A stretch of DNA of 64,000 bases from Gari tellinella (Eukaryota; Mollusca; Bivalvia; Cardiida; Psammobiidae), in contig OV277868.1 of the NCBI GenBank assembly GCA_922989275.2, positions 56,000,216 to 56,064,215 of the forward strand. The letters are read 5' to 3'. The notes beneath the pieces were generated by a model. It saw only the letters and a program-made list of their open reading frames with translations, ran no database searches and was not told where the DNA came from. Made by a program: the position numbers and the translations under genes. Below, one piece after another: positions 21,102 through 31,975 of this stretch (position 1 is its first letter; every line of letters starts with the position of its first letter).

Positions 21102-21470
21102 TTACTCTACTTTTGCCTGAGAGGCGTGATAAACGAACATTGATAAGTTTCTAATAGTCTTGTCTACCGTGCTATTAATTAGTTCTACAAATTTAAACAT
21201 ATTTGGCCTAATCAAGAAGTACCTCGGAATGTATTTCTTTCTCAAGTCTTCAAACTGTTTACATTCCAATACAAAATGAAATTCGTCTTCTAGGACTGAA
21301 CATGTTCTACATTTTCTTTCATTGTATGGTATTGGAAGTGGTTTGTTCCATCGCCCAGTTTCAACTGCTAGTCTATGAGATGAGACCCTCAGTTTAGTTA
21401 ATGCTTGACAAAATTTCATCATGTTAATTTTATGTAAATATGGTTGAAACTCAAATTTCGAAATTTGGTT
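21102..21470 (-). pseudogene. Non-LTR retrotransposon ORF2 C-terminal fragment
   Basis: The open frame reads leftward. It contains KCRTCSVLEDEFHFVLECKQ then FEDLRKKYIPRYF, matching the C-terminal Cys/His region (CxxC...H...C with ED.FH.L..C) found after the reverse transcriptase domain in several LINE clades. It is not the same family as the copies at 24672-29522 but has the same domain. The 5' side is cut by the G element at 21467. The 3' UTR may continue left to about 19000, where AGATAAGATTTTATTTCC could be its terminus; this last point is inference. Confidence 0.65.
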
Positions 21471-21702
21471 ATTCTTTCCCAATAAACGCGTTTACGCTAA
21501 AACTATTATTTACAGTGCAAACAGTTTGGAGCCAGATCAGACGCCGGGTAACCCGGCGTCTGATCAGGCTCCAAACTGTTTGCCACCAAGATAAACATGA
21601 AATATCAGAATTGTCCAAAAGTTGTTCTTTTCTACGTTTTAGCGCTTTGCGTTTGCGTACGTTTGCGTTTAAACGGGAAAGAATAACAGATTCTCCACTG
21701 TA
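21467..21702. mobile_element. G-type MITE, left end truncated
   Basis: It begins inside the left terminus at GTTATTCTTTCCCAATAA and ends CAGATTCTCCACTGTA at 21702. The palindrome (about 21518-21583) is perfect with a GGGTAACCC centre. It joins directly to the LINE fragment. Confidence 0.75.
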
Positions 21703-21741
21703 AATACACATTATTACAATACTAAACACCCAATGGTGTTG

Positions 21742-22122
21742 TTAACCCCTTCACTGTCATGACGTCACCAATTTTAAACAAACGTCGTCTGCGATTATTT
21801 CGCAAAATCAATTTTTAGGTATTTTGACTAAAGATACATTGTAATAAGTGGCAAACAGTTTGGATCCTGATCAGATGCCGCGTTACGCGGCGTCTAATCA
21901 GCATCAAAACTGTTTGCAAATACATATAACCACATATTTTTTGGTAACACATCGATACCAATGACAAACAGTTTGGAACCGAATCAGACGCCGCGTGGCG
22001 CGGTTTCTGATCTGGATCCAAACTGATGAGCACTGTTATGCTATTATATGAAAGAAAGTACATACAAATTAACTCTGAGTTTTGTTGCAGACGACAATTA
22101 CATAAAGCGTGCAGAGGGTTAA
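21742..22122. mobile_element. A-type TTAA element with two palindromes
   Basis: The left end is TTAACCCCTTCACTGTCATG at 21742 and the right end GCAGAGGGTTAA at 22122. Palindrome 1 at 21851-21917 is GCAAACAGTTTGGATCCTGA with centre GCGTTACGC. Palindrome 2 at 21965-22023 is CAAACAGTTTGGAACCGAAT with centre GCGTGGCGC. GTCGTCTGC at 21784 and GCAGACGAC at 22087 are the inverted inner motifs. Confidence 0.7.
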
Positions 22123-22269
22123 AACTTTCTGAAAGTTTATCTTTATCAACAAACATTTCACTTGTTTATTCAGTACATGTGCAACAGTTTGCGATTTGTG
22201 AACTCAATGCGATATGATTTGAATCATTTCCCGATAGAGTGAAACCGAAACACAACATTTAGTAGACCT

Positions 22270-22511
22270 GGGGCCCGTTTCATAAAACTTCGTACGACAA
22301 AAACGGTCGTAAGTCAAAACTTTAAATACATTTTATTTCTGATTTCTCTATCTAAGTCTGAATTGTGACATCTCTTTGGAATCGTCTTTTCAAGACGATT
22401 CCAAAGAGATGTCACAAGACAGGATTAGATCGAGAAATGAATAATAATTGAGACTTTTATAGTCTGACTTACGACAACATTTGTCGTACGAAGTTTAATG
22501 AAACAGACCCC
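22270..22511. mobile_element. GGGGCCC-ended MITE with AATCGTCT palindrome
   Basis: The ends are GGGGCCCGTTTCATAAAACT and AGTTTAATGAAACAGACCCC. Inner arms carry CGTACGACAAAAACGGTCGT and its mirror. The palindrome (about 22364-22416) is GTGACATCTCTTTGGAATCG then TCTTTTCAAGA and its mirror. The 7404 element has similar ends but a different palindrome. Confidence 0.75.
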
Positions 22512-22981
22512 TAGTCTCCAAAGCCGTTTCTTCGTCGTGGGTTGTGGAAATACTGGTACTTCATTATTAATACAATTTGTTAGGCTGTGTCAGCGTCTAA
22601 TATAATGAAATTTAATATAGACTAGATTTTTAAATAAAAACATACATTTTATGGTCTAAGTGAGTATGTTCTGCGGTTATTACGACAGTGTCTAAAATGC
22701 CACAATCTAGGTTCCCAGTGACCGCAAGAACCAATCACTCATCAAAGAAACTTACCGATTGATTATTAACTACGTGATGAATTTTTGTTGTAATTTAATT
22801 CGATTTTTTTCTGCGATGCAAGAATGGAACCGCAGAATGGTAGAAAATTCAACCCCGCAGAAAATACCAGCTATACAACTACATGTATTTGCAAATGATG
22901 TGCTCAGAATGACACGGGGTAAATAGTAATACTCATTAATGATACTAGCATTGCTTTGGTATCATATTTTATTACCTTACA

Positions 22982-23050
22982 GCCAACACGTTTTGAACCT
23001 TATCAGAAGCCGTTTTCCCGGCGTCTACTTGAGTATTCAAACTGTTTGCA
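22982..23050. repeat. Decayed A-type palindrome
   Basis: It retains CACGTTTTGAACCTTATCAG and the opposite GAGTATTCAAACTGTTTGC around AGCCGTTTTCCCGGCGTCT. Pairing is partial. Confidence 0.45.
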
Positions 23051-23231
23051 AATGAAGTTGCTCCTTGCATTTGATTTAAGTTACCAACACGCTCATGAAT
23101 TATACACATTGTTCAGCAAATAACGAAATGATTGAAGCCCCACGTATTGTGGAATGAACAAATCACATTCTTGTCTCATGGATAACTTTGTTTCATGGCA
23201 ACACACGCACAGACGTATTGTAGTGCAGAAG

Positions 23232-23444
23232 TTAACCCCTTCACTGCCTTACCCCGAGCACGATGGTTATTTGCAAACAGTTTGGATCCTGATCAGACGC
23301 CGCGTGACGTCTGATCAGGATCCAAACTGTTGGACACTCATTTCAATATTTCTTTAATCAAAATACCTAAAAATTAAATTTGAGCAAATAAAAGCAGACG
23401 ACAATTGTTTAAAAATGATGACGTCACGGCAGTGAAGGGGTTAA
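23232..23444. mobile_element. A-type MITE, TTAA-ended, 213 bp (reference copy)
   Basis: TTAACCCCTTCACTGCC at the left and GGCAGTGAAGGGGTTAA at the right are perfect inverted ends including TTAA. The palindrome at 23273-23331 is GCAAACAGTTTGGATCCTGA with a shortened centre GCGTGACG. GCAGACGACAATTG at 23395 is the typical inner motif. The piggyBac-like class is inferred from TTAA and CCC(T/C)TT ends. Confidence 0.8.
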
Positions 23445-23810
23445 AGCCACAGTAGGTCTTCAGATAATCTGAAATAACTTAACGCATTGGTATCCATAGA
23501 TCATGACTAAATCAGTAAAATGTTTCTCAAGTTTAAGTTAAACACATGGTCTATCACTATGCTGAAACTGTTTCCTAGCACGTGACTATATACCTCTATA
23601 TGACCAGTTTATGTTGGTTCTAAGGGCTGAGTTTGGAAACTATTTCAGAAAATATAAAGGGTAAAAAACCCACCATGTGATGTTACTTTTCATTACGATT
23701 CCCACTCACAACAGAATTCAATGGAGGCATAAGGAAGAAAACGATGAAAATAATTTGTTTACTCGCTCTTACCCCAATTCTTGATGATGAAAATGGTAAA
23801 AATAATTGTA

Positions 23811-24607
23811 ACAAGACTGCGCGTTCAATAAACGCTTATGCCCCCGGTGGCATCCTTGACAATATATTCTGATTTTTTTCTAAGTCAAAATTAGGTCAAG
23901 GCCAAACTGAGCTTGGGTATTATTGGTGAGTTGGTAATGGTCTAAGGCAATAACTGTATAAGTATCAAAACATTGTAGTAAACAGTGTTGATGCTAGACG
24001 AAACGGTAAAATCTAGTTAACCGAAAAAAGAGCCCATTTAAAATATTCTAAGTTAAAATTAGGTCAAGGTCAAGGTCAAAATCAAAGTTTGGTGATATTG
24101 GTGGATAGGGAATGATCAAAGGCAACAACTGTATAAGTATCAAAGCATTGTAGTCAGATGTGTTGATGCTAGACGAAACGGTAAAATCTAGTTAACCAAG
24201 AAAAAGCCTATTTAAAATATTCTAAGTCCAAATTAGGTCAAGGTCAAGGTCAAAATCAAAGTTTGGTGACATTGGTGGATAGGGAATGGTCCAAGTTAAC
24301 AACTGTATAAGTATCCAAGCATTTGGGTAAGCGGTGTTGATGCTAGACGAAACGGTAAATTCTACTTAACCTTGTTACTGACGGACGGACGTTCTCACAG
24401 TTGGACATTTGTTGGGTATTTTTTTTGTTTAAAAATACCCAACAGTACACTAAAATACCCAACAATAACAAAAGGGCAATCACGGAATGAATGGAATCTA
24501 TTGTTCTCCCTACCCAACAAAGGACCTTTCGTGCGCTCGGACGGACTGACTGACGGACAGGACGATTACTATATGCTCCCGCATCTGTCGATGCCGGGGG
24601 CATAAAA
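23811..24607 (-). mobile_element. Pearl-like element (GCCCCCGGCATC type)
   Basis: Reading on the minus strand it opens at TATGCCCCCGGCATCGACAG (24605), passes a GTCCGTCAGTCAGTCCGTCC microsatellite and about 135-bp tandem units with AACGGTAAAATCTAGTTAAC (24004, 24178), and ends GAACGCGCAGTCTTGTTAC at 23811. The element at 41615-42592 is a second copy on the plus strand. Confidence 0.65.
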
Positions 24608-24861
24608 ATAATAATGAAAGTAATAATAATAACAACGACTCCCTAAAAAAAAAAAGATGACTCCCTTATAGTAAGTAAGTAAGTAAGTAAATATTTTATT
24701 ATTGTGACATGTGCATAGAACAAAATGTTTTTAACAAAATATTGTTTAAATACAAACAATTTGCACCCGGCCCAGTGGGCCTATAAGTCACCACCAATTT
24801 AAACATAAATGTCTTGTACATTTTTATATACATTTAACGAATATGTAGTTAACAAAACATG

Positions 24862-25750
24862 GTACAGTGGCGGAAATTGCAGTTAATCGCAAACGTTGGC
24901 GATTCGCTTCAACGAGTGACTGACAGTTTAGAGCCTGGTCAGATACCGAGTTACTCGGTGTGTGATCTGGACCCAAACTGAATTCGCAGGGCACCATCAA
25001 AAAAATTATAAACTCGTTCTTTTGCAAGGGATAACGATTTCTCCGGCTATAAACAAACATGTAATGGATAAGGTAATCATTGAAACATCATGAATCAGTC
25101 GAACACCGTTGTAATGTAATTATACGTTTAAAGAATGCCCGCAATATGGAACAATGTTCAAAAAGGTTATTATATTTCCCGTCCAAACGAAACGAATGGC
25201 AAACTCACTGCGATAAGCATGCGAAGGTCACATTTTACCGCTAACGTCGGTGATTCGCTTCAACGAGTGTATGACAGTTTGGCGCCTGCTAAGACGCCGA
25301 CTTACTCGGCGTCTGAACTTGATCCAAACTGGCTATATGGTGCGCCATCAAACGGACCACCAAGTCGCTTTTTAGGAAAGGATAGTTATTTCCCCTGCAA
25401 CAAAACTGAGAACTCTTCAGTGTACATATCAATGATGAGGTATTCATTGAAACATCATGATTCAATTTAACACAGTTAATACATGTAATATTGTTATACA
25501 TTTACATAATGCATAGTTACAACAACATGGAACAGTGTCGAAAACGTTATTCTCTTTCATTCAAACGGAACGAAATGCAAACGTATTGCAATAAAACTGC
25601 GACAATTACCCAGAGTTAAACAGTTTGAAGCTTGATCAGACGCCGAGTTGCACGGCGTATGATCTGGATTCTAACTGTCATCGCTGCGCCCCATCCAGCT
25701 AATCACCAACTCGCCTGTTGAGAGAGAATAACGGTTTACCTTGTAGCATT
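24862..25750 (-). repeat. Three hairpin modules in the 3' UTR of LINE copy 1
   Basis: Module spans are about 24862-25045, 25145-25407 and 25528-25750. Each starts with ATGG.ACA.TG and a GTTATT..TCCC.T..AAACG-like stretch, has an A-type palindrome in the middle (24924-24980, 25275-25331, 25621-25677) and ends with GG.TA.CG.TTTCCCCTG-like sequence. That layout is the G MITE, diverged. Palindrome 1 has ACCGAGTTACTCGGT where others have GCCG..CGGC, a paired change. Confidence 0.75.
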
Positions 25751-25811
25751 TGTCCTTTAAAAGCTTAAGTTGATATTTCAACCATACTATTACTATAATA
25801 ATTGCGACATC

Positions 25812-27680
25812 CTAATTTTGATTGAAAATAACGTTTCTTCTAACAACATATGCTTTGACTAAATATTTTGCAAGTTGTCGTGGACATGAAGTCATAGCAG
25901 TTGATAGTCTTTGATCTATAGGACTGTTTGCAGTGTCGACGAATAAACTATGAAACTGGGGTTCTCGCCTTATGTCATTGTAATAACTGCAATTACATAA
26001 GAAATGAACCTCATCTTCTACGCTGTCGCTATCACAAAATCTACATAGTCTTTGTTCACGTGATTCACCTATATATCTGCCTGTTTCAATTCTTAACGGT
26101 AAAATACCTGATCTGAACTGGCTTAATACTGAGCGCTCATATTTGCTAAGGTTCATTTTCACATAGTATTCACACTCAAATGTATTTTTGAAACGTCTGT
26201 ATGTTCTAAGTTTTTGTACTTTTTCAACTTCGTGAGACCAGATATTGCTATAGTAGTTATGGATCATCGTATTAGCCTGAGAAATACTGATAACGGTTTT
26301 CCTATCAAACGACTCTATTAGACCTAATTCTGACATCACGTGTTTAATGTCTTTTGACCAGTTGTTTTTACACTTGGAGTAATCCATTTCAAACACTTGT
26401 TTTGTAATACGGGAGTCGTCCATTATTATCAGTCTATTCCAGAGTCTCAACATTGAAGCCCAACGTCTATAAACACTGGGAACCCATCCCATATCACCAT
26501 TCATGGCTAAAATAGGCGTGAAACGGTGTACTCCTAAGAAGTAACGCATTGCCCTATGTTGAACGTTATCAATAGATTGGTACTTTTTGAAACCCCATAC
26601 GGCTGAACAATAGTCTAGAATTGGTGTTACACAGGACTGGTATAGTTTATCGTATGATTGAAATCCCAAGTCTCTCAAGGAATGTATTTTGCTGATGATG
26701 CTACCTAGTGCACGACCCGCTCCTTTCCCTAACGCTTCACAATGGGACGAAAAGTCGTTAAATTCTTGAAAGATCACTCCAAGGTATTTGTATTTGTCCA
26801 CTGTTTCAAGTACGTTGCCACCGACTGTAAATTGTTGATTGCTTCGTTCTGTTTTACCTTTTCTGAAATGCATGCATTTTGATTTGTCCGTGTTTATTAG
26901 GATTCTCCACCGCTTGCACCAGTTATGAACAACATCCAACATTGACTGAAGATCGTTTTCATTTTGCGCTACTAAACAAATGTCGTCTGCATATGCCAAC
27001 ATTGACAACTTCCGGTTTCCTATGTCAAATCCTAGGTCAAGGTCGTTGATCTCACTAATTAGGTCATTCGCGAACACGGAATAGAGTGTCGGCGATAAAG
27101 TACAACCCTGTTTCACCCCTGTCGAGCACATGAACCAGTCGGTAAGCTTATTGTTAATACGAATACAAGACACCGAACTTGCGTATATGTTTTTAATTGA
27201 GCTGTAAAATTTACCGTTTATTTTATTCAACAATAGTTTATACAGAAGCATATCTCTGTCTATATAATCAAAACAGCGTCTAAGATCGATGTATGCTGTG
27301 AAAACCGATTTATTGTTCTTAATAATGCTGTTGAGCGTAAATACGTGATCTTCACATGAACGATTCTTTCTGAACCCGTTTTGCTCGTCTGCTAAGATGT
27401 CATTGTCTTCAAGATATGTCATTAAGCGTCTATTTAACACAGAAGAATACAACTTACTAATGCACGACAGAAGGCTGATACCCCTATAGTTCATTGGAAT
27501 GCGTTTGTCCGAGCATGGATCTTTCAGTAACGGACATATAATTGCTTTTCTCCACACAGACGGTATTATGCTACAGTCAAAAACGTATTGAAACAATGAT
27601 TGTAACGCGACTATAATTATCGGACTTTTCAATACGTCGTACGGTATTCCATCGTACCCCATTGCTGACCCATTTCTTGT
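25812..27680 (-). CDS. Reverse transcriptase of a non-LTR retrotransposon (5'-truncated ORF2)
   Basis: The intact stop-free frame encodes about 620 residues of LINE origin. The frame stays open upstream to 27896, but that part translates the neighbouring repeat. Visible RT motifs in order are MNYRGISLLSCISKLY, the FRKNRSCEDHVF region, AYIDLRRCFD (motif A, first catalytic aspartate), GVKQGCTLSPTLY (motif B), AYADD (motif C, 26982-26996, the catalytic aspartate pair) and KYKYLGV. The C-terminus has CRFCDSDSVEDEVHFLCNCS, a CxxC...H...C zinc-binding region. The enzyme would copy its RNA at a nicked target site. The N-terminal endonuclease is missing, so this copy is not autonomous, though the RT part has no frameshift. 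Confidence 0.9.
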   Translation of the reverse strand, partial: TRNGSAMGYDGIPYDVLKSPIIIVALQSLFQYVFDCSIIPSVWRKAIICPLLKDPCSDKRIPMNYRGISLLSCISKLYSSVLNRRLMTYLEDNDILADEQNGFRKNRSCEDHVFTLNSIIKNNKSVFTAYIDLRRCFDYIDRDMLLYKLLLNKINGKFYSSIKNIYASSVSCIRINNKLTDWFMCSTGVKQGCTLSPTLYSVFANDLISEINDLDLGFDIGNRKLSMLAYADDICLVAQNENDLQSMLDVVHNWCKRWRILINTDKSKCMHFRKGKTERSNQQFTVGGNVLETVDKYKYLGVIFQEFNDFSSHCEALGKGAGRALGSIISKIHSLRDLGFQSYDKLYQSCVTPILDYCSAVWGFKKYQSIDNVQHRAMRYFLGVHRFTPILAMNGDMGWVPSVYRRWASMLRLWNRLIIMDDSRITKQVFEMDYSKCKNNWSKDIKHVMSELGLIESFDRKTVISISQANTMIHNYYSNIWSHEVEKVQKLRTYRRFKNTFECEYYVKMNLSKYERSVLSQFRSGILPLRIETGRYIGESREQRLCRFCDSDSVEDEVHFLCNCSYYNDIRREPQFHSLFVDTANSPIDQRLSTAMTSCPRQLAKYLVKAYVVRRNVIFNQN

Positions 27681-27681
27681 A

Positions 27682-29522
27682 TAAGTAAGTAAGTAAGTAA
27701 ATATTTTATTATTGTGACATGTGCATAGTACATAATGTTTTAACAAAATATTGTTTAAATACAAACAATTTGCACCCGGCCCAGTGGGCCTATAAGTCAC
27801 CACTATTTGAACATAAATGTCTTGCACATTGTTATATACATTTAAAGAATATATAGTTAACAAAAACACGATACAGTGGCGAAAATCGCGATTCATCGCA
27901 AACGCTGGCGATTTGCTTCAACGAGTGTCTGACAGTTTGGAGCCTGGTCAGACGCCGAGTTTCTCGGTGTGTGAATTGGATCCAAACTGTATTCACTGAG
28001 CACCATGAAACAAATTATAAACTCGCCCTTTATGAAGGGTTAATGATTTCCCCTTCTACAAACACTTGCCTTTCTCCAAGACAAAGTTTAGGTGAACATT
28101 TAATTGTTAATGTAATCATTGAAATATCAAGGTTCAATTAAACACAGTTATAATCTAAGTATACGTTTAAAGAATGCATACATTTACCACGACATGGAGC
28201 AATGGCAAATTGTTATTATTTCCCATTTAAACGAAACGAATGACAAACGCAATGCAATAAAACTGCGAATCTCACATCCTAACGCAAACGTCGGTGATTC
28301 GCTTCAAAGAGTGTATGACAGTTTGGCGCCTGATAAGACGCCGACTTGCTCGGCGTTTGAACTTGATCCAAACTAGCTATACTTGACGCTATCAAACGGA
28401 CCACAAAGTCGCTCTTGGGAAATGATAACCATTTCCCCTGCAACAAAACTGAGAAGTCCTCAGTGAATATATCAATGCTAAGGTAATTAAACACAGTTAT
28501 ATACATGTAATATTGTTATACATTGAAAGAATGCATAGTTACAGCAACATGGAACAGTGTCGAAAACGTTATTCTCTCCCGTTCAAACGAAACGGTATAC
28601 AAACGCAATGAAATAAAACTACGATGAATACACAAATAGTTAAACAGTTTGAGGCCTGATCAGACGCCGAGTTGCTCGGCGTATGATCTGGATTCAAACT
28701 GTCAGCGCTGAACACAATTCAGCTTATCACAAACTTGCTTGTCGAGAAAGAATAACGGTTTCCCCTGTAACATTTGTCCTTTAAAGGCTTAAGTTGATAT
28801 TTCAACCATACGATAACAATTGCGACATCCTAATTAATATTAAAAATAACGTTTCTTCTTACAATATACGCTTTGACTAAATATTTTGCAAGTTGTCTTG
28901 GGAATGAAGTCATAGCAGTTGATAGTCTTTGGTCTATAGGACTGTTTGCAGTGTCGACGAATAAACTATGAAACTGGGGTTCTCTCCTTATGTCATTGTA
29001 ATAACTACAATTAAATAAGAAGTGAACCTCATCTTCTACGCTGTCGCTATCACAAAATCTACATAGTCTTTGGTCACGTGATTCCCCTATATATCTACCT
29101 GTTTCAATTCTTAACGGTAAAATACCTGATCTGAACTGGCATAATAATGAGCGCTCATATTTACTAAGGTTCATTTTCACATAGTATTCACACCCAAATA
29201 TACTTTTGAAACGTCTGTATGTTCTAAGTTTTTGTACTTTTTCAACATCGTGAGACCAGATATTACTGTAGTAGTTACAGATCAGCATATTTGCCTGAGA
29301 AATACTGATAACGGTTTTGCTATCAAACGACTCTATAAGACCTAGTTCTGACATCACGTGTTTTATGTCTTTTGACCAGTTATTTTTACACTTGGAATAA
29401 TCCATTTCAAACACTTGCTTTGTAATGCGAGAGTCTTCCATTAGTATTAGTCTATTCCAGAGCCTCAACATTGAAGTCCAACGTCTGTAAACACTGGGAA
29501 TCCATCCCATATCACCATTCAT
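27682..29522 (-). mobile_element. Non-LTR retrotransposon, copy 2, 5'-truncated, directly upstream of copy 1
   Basis: This is the same family and orientation as copy 1. It has an ORF tail (29522-28830), a 3' UTR with the same three modules (about 27870-28060, 28193-28444, 28547-28770; palindromes 27933-27989, 28319-28374, 28645-28702) and a (TTAC)n tail at about 27682-27698. Its tail meets the broken 5' end of copy 1. The 5' boundary touches an ATA/ATG-rich microsatellite at 29523-29560. Confidence 0.85.
28830..29522 (-). pseudogene. Reverse transcriptase C-terminal fragment (LINE copy 2)
   Basis: The fragment has 230 residues, starting MNGDMGWIPSVYRRW and ending with the CRFCDSDSVEDEVHFLFNCS zinc region. 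By eye it differs from copy 1 at about 19 positions, so the copies are related but not a recent local duplication. One zinc-region cysteine is changed (LCNCS to LFNCS), but the final Cys stays. The RT catalytic motifs are absent. Confidence 0.85.
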
Positions 29523-29579
29523 ATAATAATAATAATGATGATAATAATAATAACAATAACAGTGACTCTCTTTATTATA

Positions 29580-29745
29580 CAGCGGAGAAGCTGTAATTCT
29601 CTCCGAATAAACGCGTTTATGCTAAATCTATATTGCCAATAATAAAACAATAGGTTTTTTTGTATCATGCAGATGGCAAAACAGTTTGGAACCAGTACAG
29701 ACGCCGATAACCCTGACTATGTGTCTCATCAGGTTCGAAACTCAG
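29580..29745. mobile_element. Decayed G-type MITE, left half
   Basis: It keeps CAGCGGAGAAGCTGTAATTC then TCTCCGAATAAACGCGTTTA and an A-type palindrome half (CAAAACAGTTTGGAACCAGT then ACAGACGCCG). The right end is missing. Confidence 0.55.
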
Positions 29746-30249
29746 ATAAATTAATTGGCAATGGGGTTTGTCAATTGCATGTATACCTGTTGAACTGGGT
29801 ATCATATTTTCATGACAGGATGTCAGTTTCACATGAAACATTGTTGGCTGTTTGCTTCACACTAGGTAGTTTCGAGTTTTCTGTTTCAATTCTCAACATT
29901 GTTTAAAGTTTTATCTAGGCTTGCCACGAAAGGAAGTTAGAAACACAAAGGAACCCTAAACCATTTAACCCTTAAAAGTTGAATTTCTAAATTAACATTT
30001 TTCAATTATCTGATAAATTAACATTTTAAGCTTGACCCCAAAAGCACCCGCTCCGATGAAAGTACATGTCTGTCAAACCGTGTAGGTTCTGATCAAAGGG
30101 GTTTTGCGTAGCCGTTGGATCTGGAGCTTCACGTTTTGCAAAACATGTACATTTATATACAGCCCGCTGTAGCCTATACTTGTGAATTTATTTTTAATTA
30201 ACACTAATAATTGTCACCTGTTGAACACATCCTTTGTTAAAATACATTG

Positions 30250-30611
30250 TAACTGCTCTCCTTCTCTACAACGGCCCTCCCAACAACGATTCCCTCCTTA
30301 CAACGACCATCGTCACAGTTCCCTAACAGGACAATTATGTCTAACGCTTTTACTGCTGTAGTATCGTCTGCTTAAAGTTGTCGTCTGCTGTTTTCCTCAA
30401 AATAACATATTCGACATTTGATATAAAAATACTTAATGATGAGTGACAAACAGCTTGAATCCAGATCAGACGCCGCGTAACGCGGCGTCTGATCTGGATT
30501 CAAGCTGTTTGTAAATGTAAACCAATTTTCCCTCTCTATAACGACTCCCTCCGTACAACGCACACAATCAGTGTCTCCCATTGGTTGTCGTTGTAGAGAG
30601 GGAGCGCTGTA
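30250..30611. mobile_element. H-type MITE, complete, TA-ended, 362 bp
   Basis: The ends are TAACTGCTCTCCTTCTCTAC and TAGAGAGGGAGCGCTGTA, with CAACG next to each. Further in are AACGATTCCCTCCTTACAAC and GTCTCCCATTGGTTG. The centre has GTCGTCTGC (30381) and a perfect palindrome at 30447-30511: CAAACAGCTTGAATCCAGAT, centre GCGTAACGC. AGCTTGAATCC is matched by GGATTCAAGCT on the other arm, another paired variant. Confidence 0.75.
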
Positions 30612-30836
30612 TTTACAAAAACAGAATTCGGGAGATAGAGTCTAAACAGTTAGGATTTTTATCAAGTCACGTGTTTAACGGGGTTTGATTTGGATGTACA
30701 CTTTTTGAAAGGCATTCTTTGTTGAAAGCGTTAAATGGAAATAAAGCACCTTTTGTTATTTTCTTTTCCTATACATGTATGTAACAAAACTCTTGTGACT
30801 CATGCATGGTAAACTAAAATTAAACCCAATTTAAGA

Positions 30837-31028
30837 ACAGTGGACGCGTTTATGATAAAAGTATTGTGTCCAACGCAAAGAGTTTGGTAACCCGGTGTCT
30901 GATTAGGCTACAAACTGTTTGCTATTCTCGTTAAAAGAAATTGTAGACTTTTTTTCAAAATGTTGTATTTTTTAACAGTTTAATCCATTGCGTATGCAAA
31001 CGGGAAAGAACATTGTGTTTTCCACTGT
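30837..31028. mobile_element. Decayed G-type MITE
   Basis: It keeps ACAGTGGACGCGTTTATGAT, half a palindrome (GGTAACCCGGTGTCTGATTA then CAAACTGTTTGC) and the end GGGAAAGAACATTGTGTTTT then CCACTGTA. Confidence 0.55.
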
Positions 31029-31407
31029 ACAGTGTATCTAGACTAGACTCCTGCAGATATATGTAGATAAACTATATACTTCCAACTTGTCTTCCTTTGC
31101 TAGTACTAGAAGATTTGAATGACGATTAGTGTTTAGTAGACACATAAAAGGATTCATTTTTTTTGTAAACAAGGGTCTCCACTTGTCCGATGTTTTGTAA
31201 TATCAAAAAACGAAATACATTTGTATGTTCTAACAGTAACATTCACACACACAAAGATCAGTGCTTAAGGCAGTACAGCATAAAACCAGAAAGTTCATAT
31301 TCGAGATATCTGTTTGAAATTGTGTCCTACATTAGCCTGTTACTTTGTAGATGACAGAATGAAGCATCATCTTTTAACCCTTTCATGCTCAAATTATTCG
31401 GGATATT

Positions 31408-31597
31408 TTTACCCTTTCACCGCTTTATTGTCGCCTGCTTCAATATTGTTGTCTGCAAGACACATTTGAAAGTTAGATTTAACGCTGTATGAGTTAAAAA
31501 TATCGATAAAAGTGTCAAACAGTTTGGGTCCTGACGCGGCGTCTGATCAGGATCCAAACTGCGCTTTTAAGCATCATTGAGAGCGAAAGGGTTAGAC
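31408..31597. mobile_element. A-type MITE
   Basis: The ends are TTACCCTTTCACCGC and GAGAGCGAAAGGGTTA. TTGTCGCCTGC and GTTGTCTGC lie inside the left end. The palindrome (31514-31561) has lost one GACGCCG arm: CAAACAGTTTGGGTCCTGAC joins directly to GCGGCGTCTGATCAGGATCC. Confidence 0.65.
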
Positions 31598-31716
31598 ACA
31601 AATTGAAATAAAAGCAAATGGAACATGCAACATCGTCGCAACTAATGTTTCCTCCTAAATTGATATGGGAGACTATGTTTGACTGATCTCGAGACTGTTT
31701 TACTGAAGTTTTATAT

Positions 31717-31975
31717 CAACCCGTTACCCCATAGCCTGTTTCGAGTATTGGAAATAGATGACCACTTAAAGCAGGTTGAAAGTAAAGCAGAATGTGCCTA
31801 AGGCACATTCTGCTGTACTTTCAGCCAGTTTTAAGCTACCATCTGCTGGGCTACGGATTTAGTATTCTTTATTACCGGTATAATCTTTTCAAGACTGTAT
31901 AAATTGGAACTTTTCACATCAGTGGAGGAATTATTTTGAGGAGTATAAAGGCATATTTATCGGGTAATGGGTTAA
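31717..31975. mobile_element. C-type MITE
   Basis: The left end is TCAACCCGTTACCCCATAGC and the right end is TTATCGGGTAATGGGTTAA. The palindrome (about 31767-31837) meets at GTGCCTAAGGCAC, one base shorter than the consensus CCTTAAGG, so its central TTAA is lost. Confidence 0.7.

Larger units (their letters stand above)
24672..27681 (-). mobile_element. Non-LTR retrotransposon, copy 1, 5'-truncated
   Basis: On the minus strand the order is an ORF fragment (27680 to 25812), a 1.1-kb 3' UTR with three hairpin modules, AATAAAATATTTAC and a (TTAC)n tail ending at about 24672. The tail of short tandem repeats instead of poly(A) is known from several LINE clades. The 5' end abuts the tail of copy 2 at about 27681. 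No target duplication could be read. The clade is not assigned; no endonuclease domain remains. Confidence 0.85.

Noticed and set aside
26982..26996. The MITE motif GTCGTCTGC also occurs in the LINE RT gene
   Set aside because: Here it is the complement of the codons for Ala-Asp-Asp in the catalytic motif; the match is short and explained by coding constraint.
27681..27896. N-terminal 72 residues of the 694-residue RT frame
   Set aside because: They are translated from the 3' end and TTAC tail of the adjacent LINE copy, read through the junction; they are not part of the RT protein.
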